This document shows, one piece after another, positions 37,519-46,818 of a stretch of 64,000 bases of DNA. The DNA lies in NCBI RefSeq assembly GCF_001684965.1, contig NZ_MAYG01000031.1, forward strand, positions 124,001 through 188,000, written 5' to 3'. Position 1 is the stretch's first letter; every line of letters begins with the position of its first letter. The position numbers and the translations under genes are program-made. The stretch is from Chryseobacterium arthrosphaerae (GTDB taxonomy: Bacteria; Bacteroidota; Bacteroidia; Flavobacteriales; Weeksellaceae). A model generated the notes under the pieces. The model ran no database searches. It had not been told where the DNA came from and saw nothing but the letters and a program-made list of their open reading frames with translations.

Positions 37519-39642
37519 TTATTGTGCACGGTTTTTTTCTTCGAAATTCACCGCTCTGTTATTTGATTTTATTGTTTGATTTCCAAAACTGTAGGTGATG
37601 CTGAGTACCAGCCTTCTGGCATCCCAATAATTGTTGAAAGACTGTGTATTATCTGCAAAATACACATCTGCTTTATATCCGGACTGCTTAAAAATATCAC
37701 TTACCGAAAGGTTGATCTGGACCGCTTTCTCCACAAGGCTCATCTTGATTCCGGCATCCAAGCTGGCTCTGTTTCTGATGGAAGAGTATCCGTCACGGGA
37801 AGGAAGATTATGCCAGTAATTCACAAACAGGAAGAAGGTTTTGGCCTTATTGAGCTGAAAAGTATTGTTGGTGGAATAATAGAACGATTGTCCGTTTTTT
37901 GGAACAGCATTAAATTGTGTGATCTGTGTTTCATTATAGCTGAATGAAGCGGAAATATTGCTTTCCCAGATCTTAAAAAATGTGTCCGTATAATTGAGGT
38001 TAATCCCATATTTATCCTGATTATAATAATTGTAATAGGTACTGGTAATATCTTTTCCGTCAAGGAAAGTGATCTGGTCAAAATTATTGACGGTTCTCTG
38101 GTAATAAAGATTGGCAGAGAATCTATTTTTAAAAATATAATTGAATTCTATATTATGGTTGAAAGAAGGCTGCAAGCCTGGATTTCCGGAATAGTAGGTT
38201 CTCGGATTGGAGTACCATCGGAACGGGTCCAAAGCCCGGAAATAAGGGCGGTTGATCCTTCTTGAATAATTAATGCTGAACTGGTTATTCTCATTGGCTT
38301 TATAGGAGATATATGCCGTAGGAAAGAATTTTCCATACCTGTTTTCAGATTCAGTCTGCGTGGTAGGTGAAAAGCCGTTGGTTTGCGTGTATTCATAACG
38401 AAGCCCGGCTTTGGCAGACCATTTTTCACTGAAATCCTTACTGGCACTGAGGTATGCGGCATAATTTTTCTCTTTGTAATTAAAAAGGTTACTTCTGCCC
38501 GGATCTATAATATAACCGTCCTGAATCAGATTAAAATAGCCTATATCCGAATCATTGGAAAACTGACTGTATTTTGCTCCTGTTTCCAGCTGGATCTTTT
38601 TAAAATTTAATGCAAGATCGGCCTGCCCCGAATAAATTTTATAATCTACCGTAGAAAGATTCCGAACCACCTGCACCGAATTGTCTGCCAGGTTTCTGGT
38701 GGTAAAATTGACGTTATTATCAGGCAGGTTCCCATAATAATTGGCACCGAGACTCAATTTATGTTCCCCGAATTTCTGATCAAAATATAAATTCAGCATC
38801 TGTGATGTAAAAACAGAACGGTGCTTAGAATCCGTATCAGTTTGTAACGTTACGGCATTATAGGTAAAATAGCTCTGCTCTGACCTGATATCCATATCGG
38901 AATGACCTTTTGAAATATCATATACCAGCCCGATATTGGCATTTTTAGAAAGTGAATAATCGAAATTGGCATTTAATCCAAGGCCGTCATTCATATCCCG
39001 TCTGTCATCCCTGCTGATAGAAGAATTCTGTCCGATGATCTTATAATTTTCCACGGAACGTTTATCTGCATCATATCCCAGAACTTTTACCGAGGCTTTC
39101 CATTTTTCATTTTGATAATTTACACCAGCCACACTGGTGAACCCTGCGTATGTTTTCTGAGTATAGTTGGTATTCAGGTAGCCATTCCATCCGGGATTCT
39201 GGTTTTTTTTGAGAACGATATTGATAATTCCGCTATTTCCCTGGGCATCATATTTTGCCGGCGGGGTGGTGATTACCTCTATTTTCAGGATGTTTTCTGA
39301 ACGGAGGTTTCTCAGATAGTTGATAAGCTCAATGCCGGAAAGATTAAGCATACGGTCATTTACCATCACAGAAACTCCATTTTTCCCTGCGATAGATATA
39401 AGACCTTTATCTTCGTCAACTTTCAGTAAGGGTGTTCCGGCAAGCACTTCCATTCCGGAACTTCCCTGAGAAAGCATTGAATTCTGAACATTGTAAACCA
39501 GACGGTCTACCTTACGCTCTACCAGGGCTTTCTTTCCGTTGACTGTAACAGCATCTATTGTATTGACACGGGCGGTATCTTGAGTCTGACCCGCTGCAAA
39601 AGAACAAGCTAAAATTGCTATGGAGAGAATGTGCTTTTTCAT
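37519..39642 (-). CDS. TonB-dependent receptor / outer-membrane beta-barrel protein
   Basis: 707 residues. The signal peptide (about 1-19, ending AAGQ) leads to a plug with DAVTVNGKKALVERKVDRLV, MEVLAGTPLLKVD, VNDRMLNL and LKIEVITTPPAKYDAQGNSG, followed by a Tyr/Asn-rich barrel. It is the same OMP_b-brl_3-type family as the receptor at 31.1 kb. The DUF5694-like gene follows it. Upstream, and divergent, is a LytS/LytTR pair, which may regulate it. The minus-strand -7 element TACTTTTG lies about 48 bases upstream of the ATG. Confidence 0.88.
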   Translation of the reverse strand: MKKHILSIAILACSFAAGQTQDTARVNTIDAVTVNGKKALVERKVDRLVYNVQNSMLSQGSSGMEVLAGTPLLKVDEDKGLISIAGKNGVSVMVNDRMLNLSGIELINYLRNLRSENILKIEVITTPPAKYDAQGNSGIINIVLKKNQNPGWNGYLNTNYTQKTYAGFTSVAGVNYQNEKWKASVKVLGYDADKRSVENYKIIGQNSSISRDDRRDMNDGLGLNANFDYSLSKNANIGLVYDISKGHSDMDIRSEQSYFTYNAVTLQTDTDSKHRSVFTSQMLNLYFDQKFGEHKLSLGANYYGNLPDNNVNFTTRNLADNSVQVVRNLSTVDYKIYSGQADLALNFKKIQLETGAKYSQFSNDSDIGYFNLIQDGYIIDPGRSNLFNYKEKNYAAYLSASKDFSEKWSAKAGLRYEYTQTNGFSPTTQTESENRYGKFFPTAYISYKANENNQFSINYSRRINRPYFRALDPFRWYSNPRTYYSGNPGLQPSFNHNIEFNYIFKNRFSANLYYQRTVNNFDQITFLDGKDITSTYYNYYNQDKYGINLNYTDTFFKIWESNISASFSYNETQITQFNAVPKNGQSFYYSTNNTFQLNKAKTFFLFVNYWHNLPSRDGYSSIRNRASLDAGIKMSLVEKAVQINLSVSDIFKQSGYKADVYFADNTQSFNNYWDARRLVLSITYSFGNQTIKSNNRAVNFEEKNRAQ

Positions 39643-39689
39643 AGTATATAAATGACAGTTTAGAGGTTGTGTGTGTTACATTTCCTGAA

Positions 39690-39697
39690 CAAAAGTA
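39690..39697 (-). promoter_or_regulatory. -7 element TACTTTTG for the receptor gene
   Basis: TAnnTTTG match on the minus strand, 47 bases before the receptor ATG at 39642. Confidence 0.5.
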
Positions 39698-39798
39698 TGA
39701 GTTGGGGCTTTTTTCAGAAATAGCCATTAGATGAACTGCTGATTTGGGAAGATGAAAATAGTTTGGTCGGAAAAAAACAGGCTTTTGTCGATAAAATA

Positions 39799-39830
39799 TT
39801 GAAATATGATATTCTGGAGGTTTATATTTG
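39799..39830 (+). promoter_or_regulatory. Promoter of the LytS/LytTR pair, nearly leaderless
   Basis: TTG at 39799-39801 and TATATTTG at 39823-39830, 21 bases apart. The -7 element ends 3 bases before the ATG at 39834, so the mRNA would begin at or inside the start codon. Confidence 0.55.
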
Positions 39831-39833
39831 AAT

Positions 39834-40856
39834 ATGAAAAGAAAGCAGATTATATGGCTTCAGATTCTCTATTGGGGATTTGATTTTTTGGGGTCGGTCA
39901 TTACCCCTTTTTATTTTTTTCCGGAGGAGCTTAACTATCAGATAAGTGTTCTCAAGATTACCTATTTTATAGTAAGAATACTTAGTTTCTATATTTTGTA
40001 TTTATTTGTTTTTCCTAAAATTTTCAGACCTGATAGGCTTTATACTGCTGTCTTTGTTTTTCTGTTTGGCCTTTTGTCTTTCGCGGGGCTGCGCTATTTA
40101 TTGGAAGAACTCATTTTGCCGGTGACATTTGGATTCCGGAATTATAATGAGAATACGGGACTCGCTTACTATTTTTTTGATAATGTTAATAAAAGTACTC
40201 TTACAACTTTTATTGCCGGAATTTTATGGATACTGGAAAAATACGGTATCGCTGAAAATGATAAAAAGCAACTTTTAATAGAGAAAAAGCAGGCTGAGCT
40301 TCAGGCTTTGAAAACCCAGATCAATCCTCATTTTATTTTTAATTCACTGAATAATATCTATTCCCTTGTTTATCAGCATTCGGATAAGGCACTGCCGGCT
40401 ATTGAGGAGCTTAGTCAGCTATTAAGATACAGCACAAAAGATCTTGAAAGGGATACTATTCCTCTTGAAAAAGAACTGGGGTATATTGACAGCCTGATTG
40501 CACTGGAAAAACTCAGGATCAAAAATCCTGAATTACTGATCACAGAGAAAAAAATTGAATATCCGCATCTTAATATTTCGCCGATGCTGTTGGTGCCATT
40601 TGTAGAGAACGCTTTTAAACATGGCGATTTCCGGAATAGAGGCTTTGAAATGAAAATTTCCGATCATGATAAAATCCTGCATTTTTCTCTTTCAAATTTT
40701 AAAAAGGAAAAAGTAAAAGACACGGTCTCAGGAATAGGGATAGAAAATGTGAAAAAAAGACTGGAGATTTTGTATCCGGACCATTATGAGCTAAGTATAA
40801 AGGATTCTGAAACGGAATTTGTTGTAGATTTAAAAATTGATTTAAGAAATGGATAA
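39834..40856 (+). CDS. LytS-type sensor histidine kinase
   Basis: About 340 residues from the ATG at 39834; the TTG at 39828 is part of the promoter element. Four membrane segments fill roughly residues 8-145. The kinase region has LKTQINPHFIFNSLNNIYSL near 160, with the phosphorylated His, and VPFVENAFKHGDF near 250 in the ATP-binding part, followed by GIGIENVKKRL. This is the LytS/YehU family. It overlaps the response regulator by 8 bases. No separate sensory domain is seen, so the signal is probably sensed in the membrane part. Confidence 0.9.
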   Translation: MKRKQIIWLQILYWGFDFLGSVITPFYFFPEELNYQISVLKITYFIVRILSFYILYLFVFPKIFRPDRLYTAVFVFLFGLLSFAGLRYLLEELILPVTFGFRNYNENTGLAYYFFDNVNKSTLTTFIAGILWILEKYGIAENDKKQLLIEKKQAELQALKTQINPHFIFNSLNNIYSLVYQHSDKALPAIEELSQLLRYSTKDLERDTIPLEKELGYIDSLIALEKLRIKNPELLITEKKIEYPHLNISPMLLVPFVENAFKHGDFRNRGFEMKISDHDKILHFSLSNFKKEKVKDTVSGIGIENVKKRLEILYPDHYELSIKDSETEFVVDLKIDLRNG

Positions 40857-41526
40857 GATTAAATGCATTATTGTAGATGACGAGCCGCTGGCGATTTCTC
40901 TTCTGGAGAGGTATGTAGAGCAGATTCCTTTTCTTGAACTGGTTTTTTCTACCGAGAATCCTATTCTGGCGTTGGAATATATCCAGAATCATCCTTCAGA
41001 CCTGATCTTTTTAGACATCCAGATGCCGGAACTTACAGGAATCAATTTTATGAAAATCGTAGGAGACAGGCAGAAATATATTCTGACAACTGCGTACTCA
41101 GAATATGCATTGGAAGGCTATGAACATCATATTGTTGATTATCTTCTGAAGCCTGTTTCGTTTGAACGTTTTCAGAAAAGTATTGTAAAAGCCCGGGAAC
41201 GGTTTTCTTTTCAGCCTACAGAAAATACGCATTTCTTCGTGAAATCCTCAGGCAGGCAGCACCGTATCGGGTTTCATGAAATTTTTTATATTGAAAGTAT
41301 TAAAGATTATGTGAACATCCGTACAGAAACTGAAGAGTACATCGTTCTTGATACCCTTAAGTCAATGGAAAGCCAGCTTCCTGAAAGATTCATACGCATT
41401 CACAAATCTTTTATTATCAATCTTGACAAAGTGAAAAGTATTGGTGCAAGAAAAGTAATACTGGGAGATGTTGAAGTTCCGATAGGGGACAGCTACAGGA
41501 TTAAGCTTTTGGAAAGATTAAAGTAA
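40849..41526 (+). CDS. LytTR-family response regulator
   Basis: 225 residues. The receiver domain has the acidic pair VDDEP near residue 9, the phospho-accepting Asp in LIFLDIQMPELTG near 53, and the Lys in LLKPVSFERF near 101. The C-terminal LytTR DNA-binding domain covers about 120-225, with ESIKDYVNI, RIHKSFIINLDKV and VPIGDSYR. It is co-translated with the LytS-type kinase (8-base overlap). The divergent TonB-dependent receptor gene is the nearest candidate target. Confidence 0.93.
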   Translation: MDKIKCIIVDDEPLAISLLERYVEQIPFLELVFSTENPILALEYIQNHPSDLIFLDIQMPELTGINFMKIVGDRQKYILTTAYSEYALEGYEHHIVDYLLKPVSFERFQKSIVKARERFSFQPTENTHFFVKSSGRQHRIGFHEIFYIESIKDYVNIRTETEEYIVLDTLKSMESQLPERFIRIHKSFIINLDKVKSIGARKVILGDVEVPIGDSYRIKLLERLK

Positions 41527-41569
41527 TATAATCCTGACTAGAGCAGGATGAATTGTGTGGTATTTAAAA

Positions 41570-41588
41570 AGCGGACCAAAGTCCGCTC
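41570..41588. terminator. Terminator between convergent genes
   Basis: AGCGGAC / GTCCGCT stem with a CAAA loop and T-rich flank; between the response regulator and the TlpA-like gene. Confidence 0.65.
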
Positions 41589-41642
41589 TTATTGATGTAC
41601 CATTGTGTTGACAGTATTTCAAATATCCTGATAGGCTATTAA

Positions 41643-42398
41643 TTAGGGTTTTTGTGTGAGTTTAGCGATATAGTTATCCAGGTTGGCAACAGTTTCTTTC
41701 TCCAGACCGGTGGCAGAAAAAACAATATTTGAATTTTCATCAATGATGATATGGGATGGATAGTTGGAAATCTCATATAGGGAAATGATATCTCTGGCAT
41801 TCGGTACGATATTGTATTTGAATGTTTTCTTAGAGAGGAAGTTTTTTACAACTTTTTTATCGTCAAAGGTAATTCCTAAAAATACGACCCCTTTTTCTGA
41901 ATATTTATCTACCAGGTCATTAAGTTCGGGCATTTCCATCAGACAAGGCTTACATCGGGTATACCAAAAATTAATCACGACTGTTTTCCCTTTCAATTCT
42001 TTGATACTGTAAGATTTACCATTCATATCTACCACTGTAAAGTCTTTCGAAGGTTTTATTTCGTGCCTTTCAGCCCGTTTTTTACTTATACTTTTTACCT
42101 TTGCAATCTCTTCTTCCGAGAGTTGTCTCAGCATAATGGCTTTAATGTTTCCTTTTTCATCCTCATATTGTTCAGGAGCATAATCTCCCTTCATTACAGC
42201 TTCCATCATTTCCCCTCCCCGTACTCTTTTCCCATCCGGTAAATAGACCGGGACTGATTCTCCGTCAAATCTTTCTAATTTTTTTTCTGATTTCTTTAAT
42301 CCTTTCAGAACCTCTTCAGGAGTTGACTGTGCCATCAAGTGTAGCGGTATCATACCGATTATCAACACCAGGATTTTCAATTTACTTTTTAGTTTCAT
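41643..42398 (-). CDS. TlpA-like thioredoxin-fold protein (exported)
   Basis: 251 residues with a signal peptide (about 1-23, ending LMAQ), an N-terminal region of about 90 residues with a Gly/Val-rich stretch and no known fold, and a C-terminal AhpC/TSA-like thioredoxin domain. The active site is FWYTRCKPCLMEMP near residue 147, a CxxC redox pair, followed by the cis-Pro region SNYPSHII. It is probably a periplasmic disulfide reductase. The next gene upstream on the same strand is DsbD, which would supply its electrons, a direct functional pair. Spacing to that gene is about 60 bases. Confidence 0.88.
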   Translation of the reverse strand: MKLKSKLKILVLIIGMIPLHLMAQSTPEEVLKGLKKSEKKLERFDGESVPVYLPDGKRVRGGEMMEAVMKGDYAPEQYEDEKGNIKAIMLRQLSEEEIAKVKSISKKRAERHEIKPSKDFTVVDMNGKSYSIKELKGKTVVINFWYTRCKPCLMEMPELNDLVDKYSEKGVVFLGITFDDKKVVKNFLSKKTFKYNIVPNARDIISLYEISNYPSHIIIDENSNIVFSATGLEKETVANLDNYIAKLTQKP

Positions 42399-42459
42399 CT
42401 TTCGTTATTTTAAATTTGTAATTTTTTTAATCTGTTTAAATTGGAATAAGCCGGGATAT

Positions 42460-44547
42460 TTATTTACTTTTCTTATAAAAATTAACCCCGCATTCGAGGA
42501 ACTTTTTAAAATCCTCTTTCGGCATATACCCTGAAACAGGAGTATTGATCACCTTACCTTCCGGAGTTATCAGCACATAGTGAGGCTGTGAGTTATTGTT
42601 AAAATTCACTTGCTGGAACAAGCTCCACCGGTCACCAATAGTTTTTACCTTTTTGACCTGTCCGTCTCCAAGATCAATTTTAGTCTTCTGATCTTCAGGA
42701 AGCTCTTCCTTGTCATCCACATATAGAGAAGCCAGTACCACATCATTCTGAAGAATCGGTAAAATATCAGCTTCACTCCATACAAACTCTTCCATTTTTC
42801 TGCAGTTTTCACATCCGTACCCTGTAAAGTCGATCAGGATAGGTTTATTTTCCTTTTTGGCAATTTCTACAGCCTTGAAGAAATCGTGTTCAGGATGCAT
42901 TCCTAAAATTCCATCCTTTTCATCATGGAAATAACTTACATTCAGTGGAGGTAAAATTCCGCTTAAAAGCTGCAGTTTCGGACGCTCAGCAGGAATTAAC
43001 CCCTGAACCAGATAAATCACAAAACCAATACCCAGCGCCCCTAAAACCTTTCTTGTAATAGAAATCTTAGGCTTTTTATCATCATGCGGGAACCTGATCA
43101 GACCAAATAAATATAAAGCCAGCCCTAATGCAATAACGATCCATATTCCGATGAAAAGCTCTCTTTTTAACAAGAATGTTTTAGAAACAAGATCAGCTTT
43201 CGATAAGAACTTTAAAGCCAGAGCCAGTTCTACGAAACCTAAAACAACCTTCACCGTATTCATCCAACCTCCGGATTTCGGAAGACTCTGCAATGCCTGC
43301 GGGAATAAAGCCAGCAATCCGAAAACAATTGCCCATGCCAGCCCGAATCCTGCTAATGCAAATGTCAATAGCATTGGTACATTCGTGGAGCCCGTTACCG
43401 CACTTCCCAATAAACTTCCTAAAATAGGACCTGTACAGGAAAAAGAAACAATGACCAGCGTGAGTGCCATAAAGAAAATACCGATGATACCTCCGGCCTC
43501 TTCCGCCTTTGAAGATTTATTGGCAATAGAACTCGGTAAAGTAATATCATAATACCCGAAGAAACTTCCGGCAAAAAAGATGAATATAATAAAGAAGGCA
43601 ATATTCAGCCATACACTCGTAGAAATCTCATTGAATATATTCCCTGCAATTCCGTCGATAACGTGGAAAGGAATACTCAATAACACAAAGATCAGCAGGA
43701 TGAAAAACCCGTAGATAAGCGCATCCCTTTTCCCTTTTGCCTTATTCTTGCTTCCCTTGGTGAAGAATGAAACCGTCAGCGGGATCATCGGGAAAACACA
43801 TGGCGTAAGCAAAGCAATTAATCCCCCGATAAACCCTAAGAACAGGTAAGTCCAGTAATTTTCATCCACCTTTTCTGAAGCCGTACCACAATCCGTTAAC
43901 GGATTTTTGAAATCAATCGTTTCAATTTTCAGCTGTTTAGGATCAAGTTTTGGACCTTCAGAAATAGTAACCTTCTGTTTTACAGGATTCTCAGTTACAG
44001 TTTCAACTGCTTTCACAGAATCTTTTGCAGGTTCTGCGGTTTCTTCCGTTGCCCCTTTCGGGGTCACCTTCTGATTGAACTCTAACGTATTGGGAGCCAG
44101 ACAAACCCTGTCGTCACACGTCTGATAAGTGATCTCAGAAGTGACATCCGCCGGTTTTGCAGGATCTTTTAATTTGAATTTCTGCTTAAATCCGGCAGAA
44201 TTGGAATAGTAGACAATCGTTCCCCCGAAAGCCTCGGAAAACTCTTCGTGTTTTTTCCCTGTTTCGGTAAACTTCCCGATCAGCTCAATATTCTTTCCTG
44301 TTACTTTGTATTCGGTTGGGATTCCTGTGTCTTCGGGCAGGTCTTTTGAGTAGATATGCCAGCCGCTTTCCATCGTTGCATTCAACACCGCTTCGTACTG
44401 GTTGTTGCCAAGATCGTTGATGGTAAATTTAAACTTTACGGGATTTTTGATCTGTGCGTTAATTCCCGTTGCCAAAAATAGCAGAATTAATAAAAACCAA
44501 TTTCTGAATTTTATCGTTTGTTTCATTAAAAATACTTTTTTCATCAT
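42460..44547 (-). CDS. dsbD: Thiol:disulfide interchange protein DsbD
   Basis: Up to 695 residues; starts at 44547, 44544 or 44526, of which 44526 (MKQTIKFRNWFLLILL) gives the most typical signal peptide. Three redox domains are visible: an N-terminal alpha-like domain with TCDDRVC near 140; an eight-segment membrane domain with LTPCVFPMIPL near 248 and SFSCTGPILGSL near 368; and a C-terminal thioredoxin domain with GYGCENCRKMEEF near 580. It moves electrons from cytoplasmic thioredoxin to periplasmic partners, probably including the TlpA-like protein next door. All three Cys pairs are intact. Confidence 0.93.
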   Translation of the reverse strand: MMKKVFLMKQTIKFRNWFLLILLFLATGINAQIKNPVKFKFTINDLGNNQYEAVLNATMESGWHIYSKDLPEDTGIPTEYKVTGKNIELIGKFTETGKKHEEFSEAFGGTIVYYSNSAGFKQKFKLKDPAKPADVTSEITYQTCDDRVCLAPNTLEFNQKVTPKGATEETAEPAKDSVKAVETVTENPVKQKVTISEGPKLDPKQLKIETIDFKNPLTDCGTASEKVDENYWTYLFLGFIGGLIALLTPCVFPMIPLTVSFFTKGSKNKAKGKRDALIYGFFILLIFVLLSIPFHVIDGIAGNIFNEISTSVWLNIAFFIIFIFFAGSFFGYYDITLPSSIANKSSKAEEAGGIIGIFFMALTLVIVSFSCTGPILGSLLGSAVTGSTNVPMLLTFALAGFGLAWAIVFGLLALFPQALQSLPKSGGWMNTVKVVLGFVELALALKFLSKADLVSKTFLLKRELFIGIWIVIALGLALYLFGLIRFPHDDKKPKISITRKVLGALGIGFVIYLVQGLIPAERPKLQLLSGILPPLNVSYFHDEKDGILGMHPEHDFFKAVEIAKKENKPILIDFTGYGCENCRKMEEFVWSEADILPILQNDVVLASLYVDDKEELPEDQKTKIDLGDGQVKKVKTIGDRWSLFQQVNFNNNSQPHYVLITPEGKVINTPVSGYMPKEDFKKFLECGVNFYKKSK

Positions 44548-44599
44548 TTGTGTTTTGCTGATTTGCTACCCGATATTAACGTCAGACAGATTCACTATG

Positions 44600-44607
44600 C
44601 AAACTTA
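44600..44607 (-). promoter_or_regulatory. -7 element TAAGTTTG for dsbD
   Basis: TAnnTTTG match on the minus strand, about 52 bases upstream of the first possible dsbD ATG. The four TAAC repeats lie just upstream of it. Confidence 0.5.
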
Positions 44608-44630
44608 AAGAAGCTTGCCTGAATAAATTG

Positions 44631-44667
44631 TTAACTGATTTCTAACTAGTGTTAACCAATGTTAACT
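44631..44667. promoter_or_regulatory. Four TAAC repeats at helical spacing (candidate operator)
   Basis: TAAC occurs at 44632, 44643, 44653 and 44663, spaced 11, 10 and 10 bases; three of the four are part of TTAAC. Same-face direct repeats are the layout of OmpR/PhoB-type sites, and the downstream gene pair includes such a regulator. They sit between the dsbD and kinase promoters. The kinase promoter has no TTG at -33, so the repeats could be activator sites. Confidence 0.55.
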
Positions 44668-44694
44668 GCTGTAATTCAGCATATGATTAAGCTG

Positions 44695-44702
44695 TATATT
44701 TG
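44695..44702 (+). promoter_or_regulatory. -7 element TATATTTG of the OmpR-type two-component operon
   Basis: TAnnTTTG match 17 bases before the kinase ATG, with no visible -33 TTG. Confidence 0.6.
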
Positions 44703-44719
44703 TTTTAATAAAAATTAAA

Positions 44720-46066
44720 ATGAATAAAAAATTTAGATCCGTATTTATAATTGCATCACTCACAGCTGCATGTATATTGGTTTTTCAGCTATACTGGATT
44801 TTTAATTCATATAAAACAGCAGAGAAAAATGTAAAAAATACTATTGAAAATATCCTTGAAAAAAGTGTTGAAATCTATCAGATGGAACAGATTGATCAGC
44901 TTAATATACCTCCTATTATAAGGAGTAATGATCCTACTTTATATTATACGACTAAGAAAGAATACAATAATCCGGGAAATATAGCAAAAGACAGCTCTTA
45001 TTCTGCGACGATGAAGAGCATAAAAATACCTGAAAAACAATTACCGGAACTCAGGGCAGTGTTTACCAAAGTATTTGCATTAACGATGAAAACGGTTAAT
45101 TTAAAAGACTTGAGTTCCATTGTAAAGAAAGAACTGATTAAAAAAAATCTTGATCTTGATTTCAAACTTTTTCTGGTGAATAAGAATGTACCACTAAAGG
45201 ATACATTTTATATCCCTGTACATATTTCAAAAAAAGATTTGTGGGTAAAGGCAGAGGTCACCAATCTTAATGCTTACATCTTTAAGCAAAATCTGATTCC
45301 TTTGCTTATTTCGCTGATCCTGATTCTCCTGTCTGCGGGAAGCCTTTATTTTATGGCCATTACGATCAGAAGACAATTGAAGCTTGATGATCTTAAAAAT
45401 GATTTTATAAACAATATGACCCATGAGCTGCGTACTCCTATTTCTATTTTGAAATCTTCAAATGAGGCGTTATTACATTTTAAAGCCATCAATGATCCTG
45501 ATAAGGCAGAGAGATACCTTAAAATTAATGATGATATTTTGAATAAGCTGGACCACAATGTAGACAGAATACTGGATATTGCCCAGTTTAATATTCAGAA
45601 ACCTTCGGTTAACCTGGTAAAAGTTATTCCGGATGAGCTGATCATACCTGTTATCAGTAGGTTTACGGTCAACAGGAATGTTAAGATAGAATACAGCAAT
45701 CAGCTGAAAGATCATGAAATCTATACAGACCCCTATATCATAGACACTATTCTTTCTAATTTATTTGATAATTCAATAAAATATTCCCGGGGAGAAGAAG
45801 TAAAGATAATCCTTCGGTTATCTTCTGTTGAAAACGGATTCCAGCTTTATATAGAAGATAACGGCAAAGGAATTGCCCCTTTATATCTTCCCTATATCTT
45901 TGACAAGTTTTTCAGAGTTCCCGAAGGAAATCTGCATAATGTAAAAGGATATGGACTGGGCCTGAATTTTGTGAAAAAGCTTGTAGAAAGCATAAATGGT
46001 AATGTAATTGTGAAAAGTGAACTGAACGTAGGAACTACTTTTATAATAAAAATTTTGAATGTATGA
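44720..46066 (+). CDS. Sensor histidine kinase (two membrane segments)
   Basis: 448 residues. Membrane segments at about 7-27 and 195-217 enclose a periplasmic sensor domain of roughly 165 residues of unrecognised fold. The cytoplasmic part has the H-box NDFINNMTHELRTPISILKS near 238, the N-box DTILSNLFDNSIKYSRG near 345, EDNGKGIAP near 378 and GYGLGLNFVKKL near 412. This is a complete HisKA/HATPase_c kinase. The stop overlaps the response regulator start by 4 bases. The signal is unknown; the divergent dsbD suggests envelope redox state as one possibility. Confidence 0.93.
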   Translation: MNKKFRSVFIIASLTAACILVFQLYWIFNSYKTAEKNVKNTIENILEKSVEIYQMEQIDQLNIPPIIRSNDPTLYYTTKKEYNNPGNIAKDSSYSATMKSIKIPEKQLPELRAVFTKVFALTMKTVNLKDLSSIVKKELIKKNLDLDFKLFLVNKNVPLKDTFYIPVHISKKDLWVKAEVTNLNAYIFKQNLIPLLISLILILLSAGSLYFMAITIRRQLKLDDLKNDFINNMTHELRTPISILKSSNEALLHFKAINDPDKAERYLKINDDILNKLDHNVDRILDIAQFNIQKPSVNLVKVIPDELIIPVISRFTVNRNVKIEYSNQLKDHEIYTDPYIIDTILSNLFDNSIKYSRGEEVKIILRLSSVENGFQLYIEDNGKGIAPLYLPYIFDKFFRVPEGNLHNVKGYGLGLNFVKKLVESINGNVIVKSELNVGTTFIIKILNV

Positions 46067-46758
46067 TGAAAACAAAGGTTTTATTAGTAGAAGATGAAGC
46101 TGTACTGGCTATGGTTGTAAAAGAAACCCTGGAAATGAATGGCTTTGAAATTGAAGTTGCCAGTAATGGAGTAGAAGGCTGGACCCGTTTTAAAAACAGC
46201 CCACCTGATATTTGCGTTATAGATGTAATGATGCCCCGTAAAGATGGCTTTTCTCTGGTGGAAGATATTAGAAAGATAGATGATCTGGTACCTATTATCT
46301 TTTTGACCGCTAAAGTACAAACCGGAGACGTTTTGAAAGGCCTGGAGATCGGAGCCGACGACTATATGAAAAAACCTTTCAGCATGGAGGAACTGATGCT
46401 GAGAATAAAGAAACTGGTAAGAAGGTCTTCCGTAAGGCCCAACGACAGCAGCTCAGGGGCATTGGAAGATAATACAATAGGTAAGTTTTATTTTAATTTT
46501 AAAAGGCTGGAGCTTTCTTATGAAAATACTGTAATCAATTTGTCACAAAGGGAAGCAGAGCTGCTAAACCTGCTGATGATGCACAAAAATAATGTGCTTG
46601 AACGTCAGACAGCTTTGATTAAACTATGGGAAGATGACAGTGTTTTTGCCGCAAGAAGTATGGATGTGTATATCACACGGTTACGTAAATTTTTAGCGCT
46701 TGATCCGTCAGTAGCCATTTTAAATGTCAGAGGGGTCGGTTATAAGCTAATTGATTAA
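46063..46758 (+). CDS. OmpR/PhoB-family response regulator
   Basis: 231 residues; ATGs at 46063 and 46066 are adjacent. The receiver domain has LVEDEAVLAMV near residue 7, the phospho-Asp in CVIDVMMPRKDG near 53 and the Lys in YMKKPFSMEEL near 105. A C-terminal winged-helix of about 95 residues has LSQREAELLNLL, SMDVYITRLRKFL and RGVGYKLID, typical of OmpR-type DNA binding. It overlaps the kinase gene by 4 bases. The TAAC repeats upstream of the operon are candidate autoregulatory sites. A terminator follows. Confidence 0.94.
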   Translation: MMKTKVLLVEDEAVLAMVVKETLEMNGFEIEVASNGVEGWTRFKNSPPDICVIDVMMPRKDGFSLVEDIRKIDDLVPIIFLTAKVQTGDVLKGLEIGADDYMKKPFSMEELMLRIKKLVRRSSVRPNDSSSGALEDNTIGKFYFNFKRLELSYENTVINLSQREAELLNLLMMHKNNVLERQTALIKLWEDDSVFAARSMDVYITRLRKFLALDPSVAILNVRGVGYKLID

Positions 46759-46770
46759 AAACAAAAAAGA

Positions 46771-46795
46771 CGGCTTCAGATGAAGCCGCCTTTAT
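46771..46795 (+). terminator. Terminator of the two-component operon
   Basis: CGGCTTCA / TGAAGCCG stem with a 2-base loop, then a T-rich tail; also placed to serve the convergent aconitase gene. Confidence 0.75.
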
Positions 46796-46818
46796 ATTAA
46801 TCGATCTAACAATTAATC

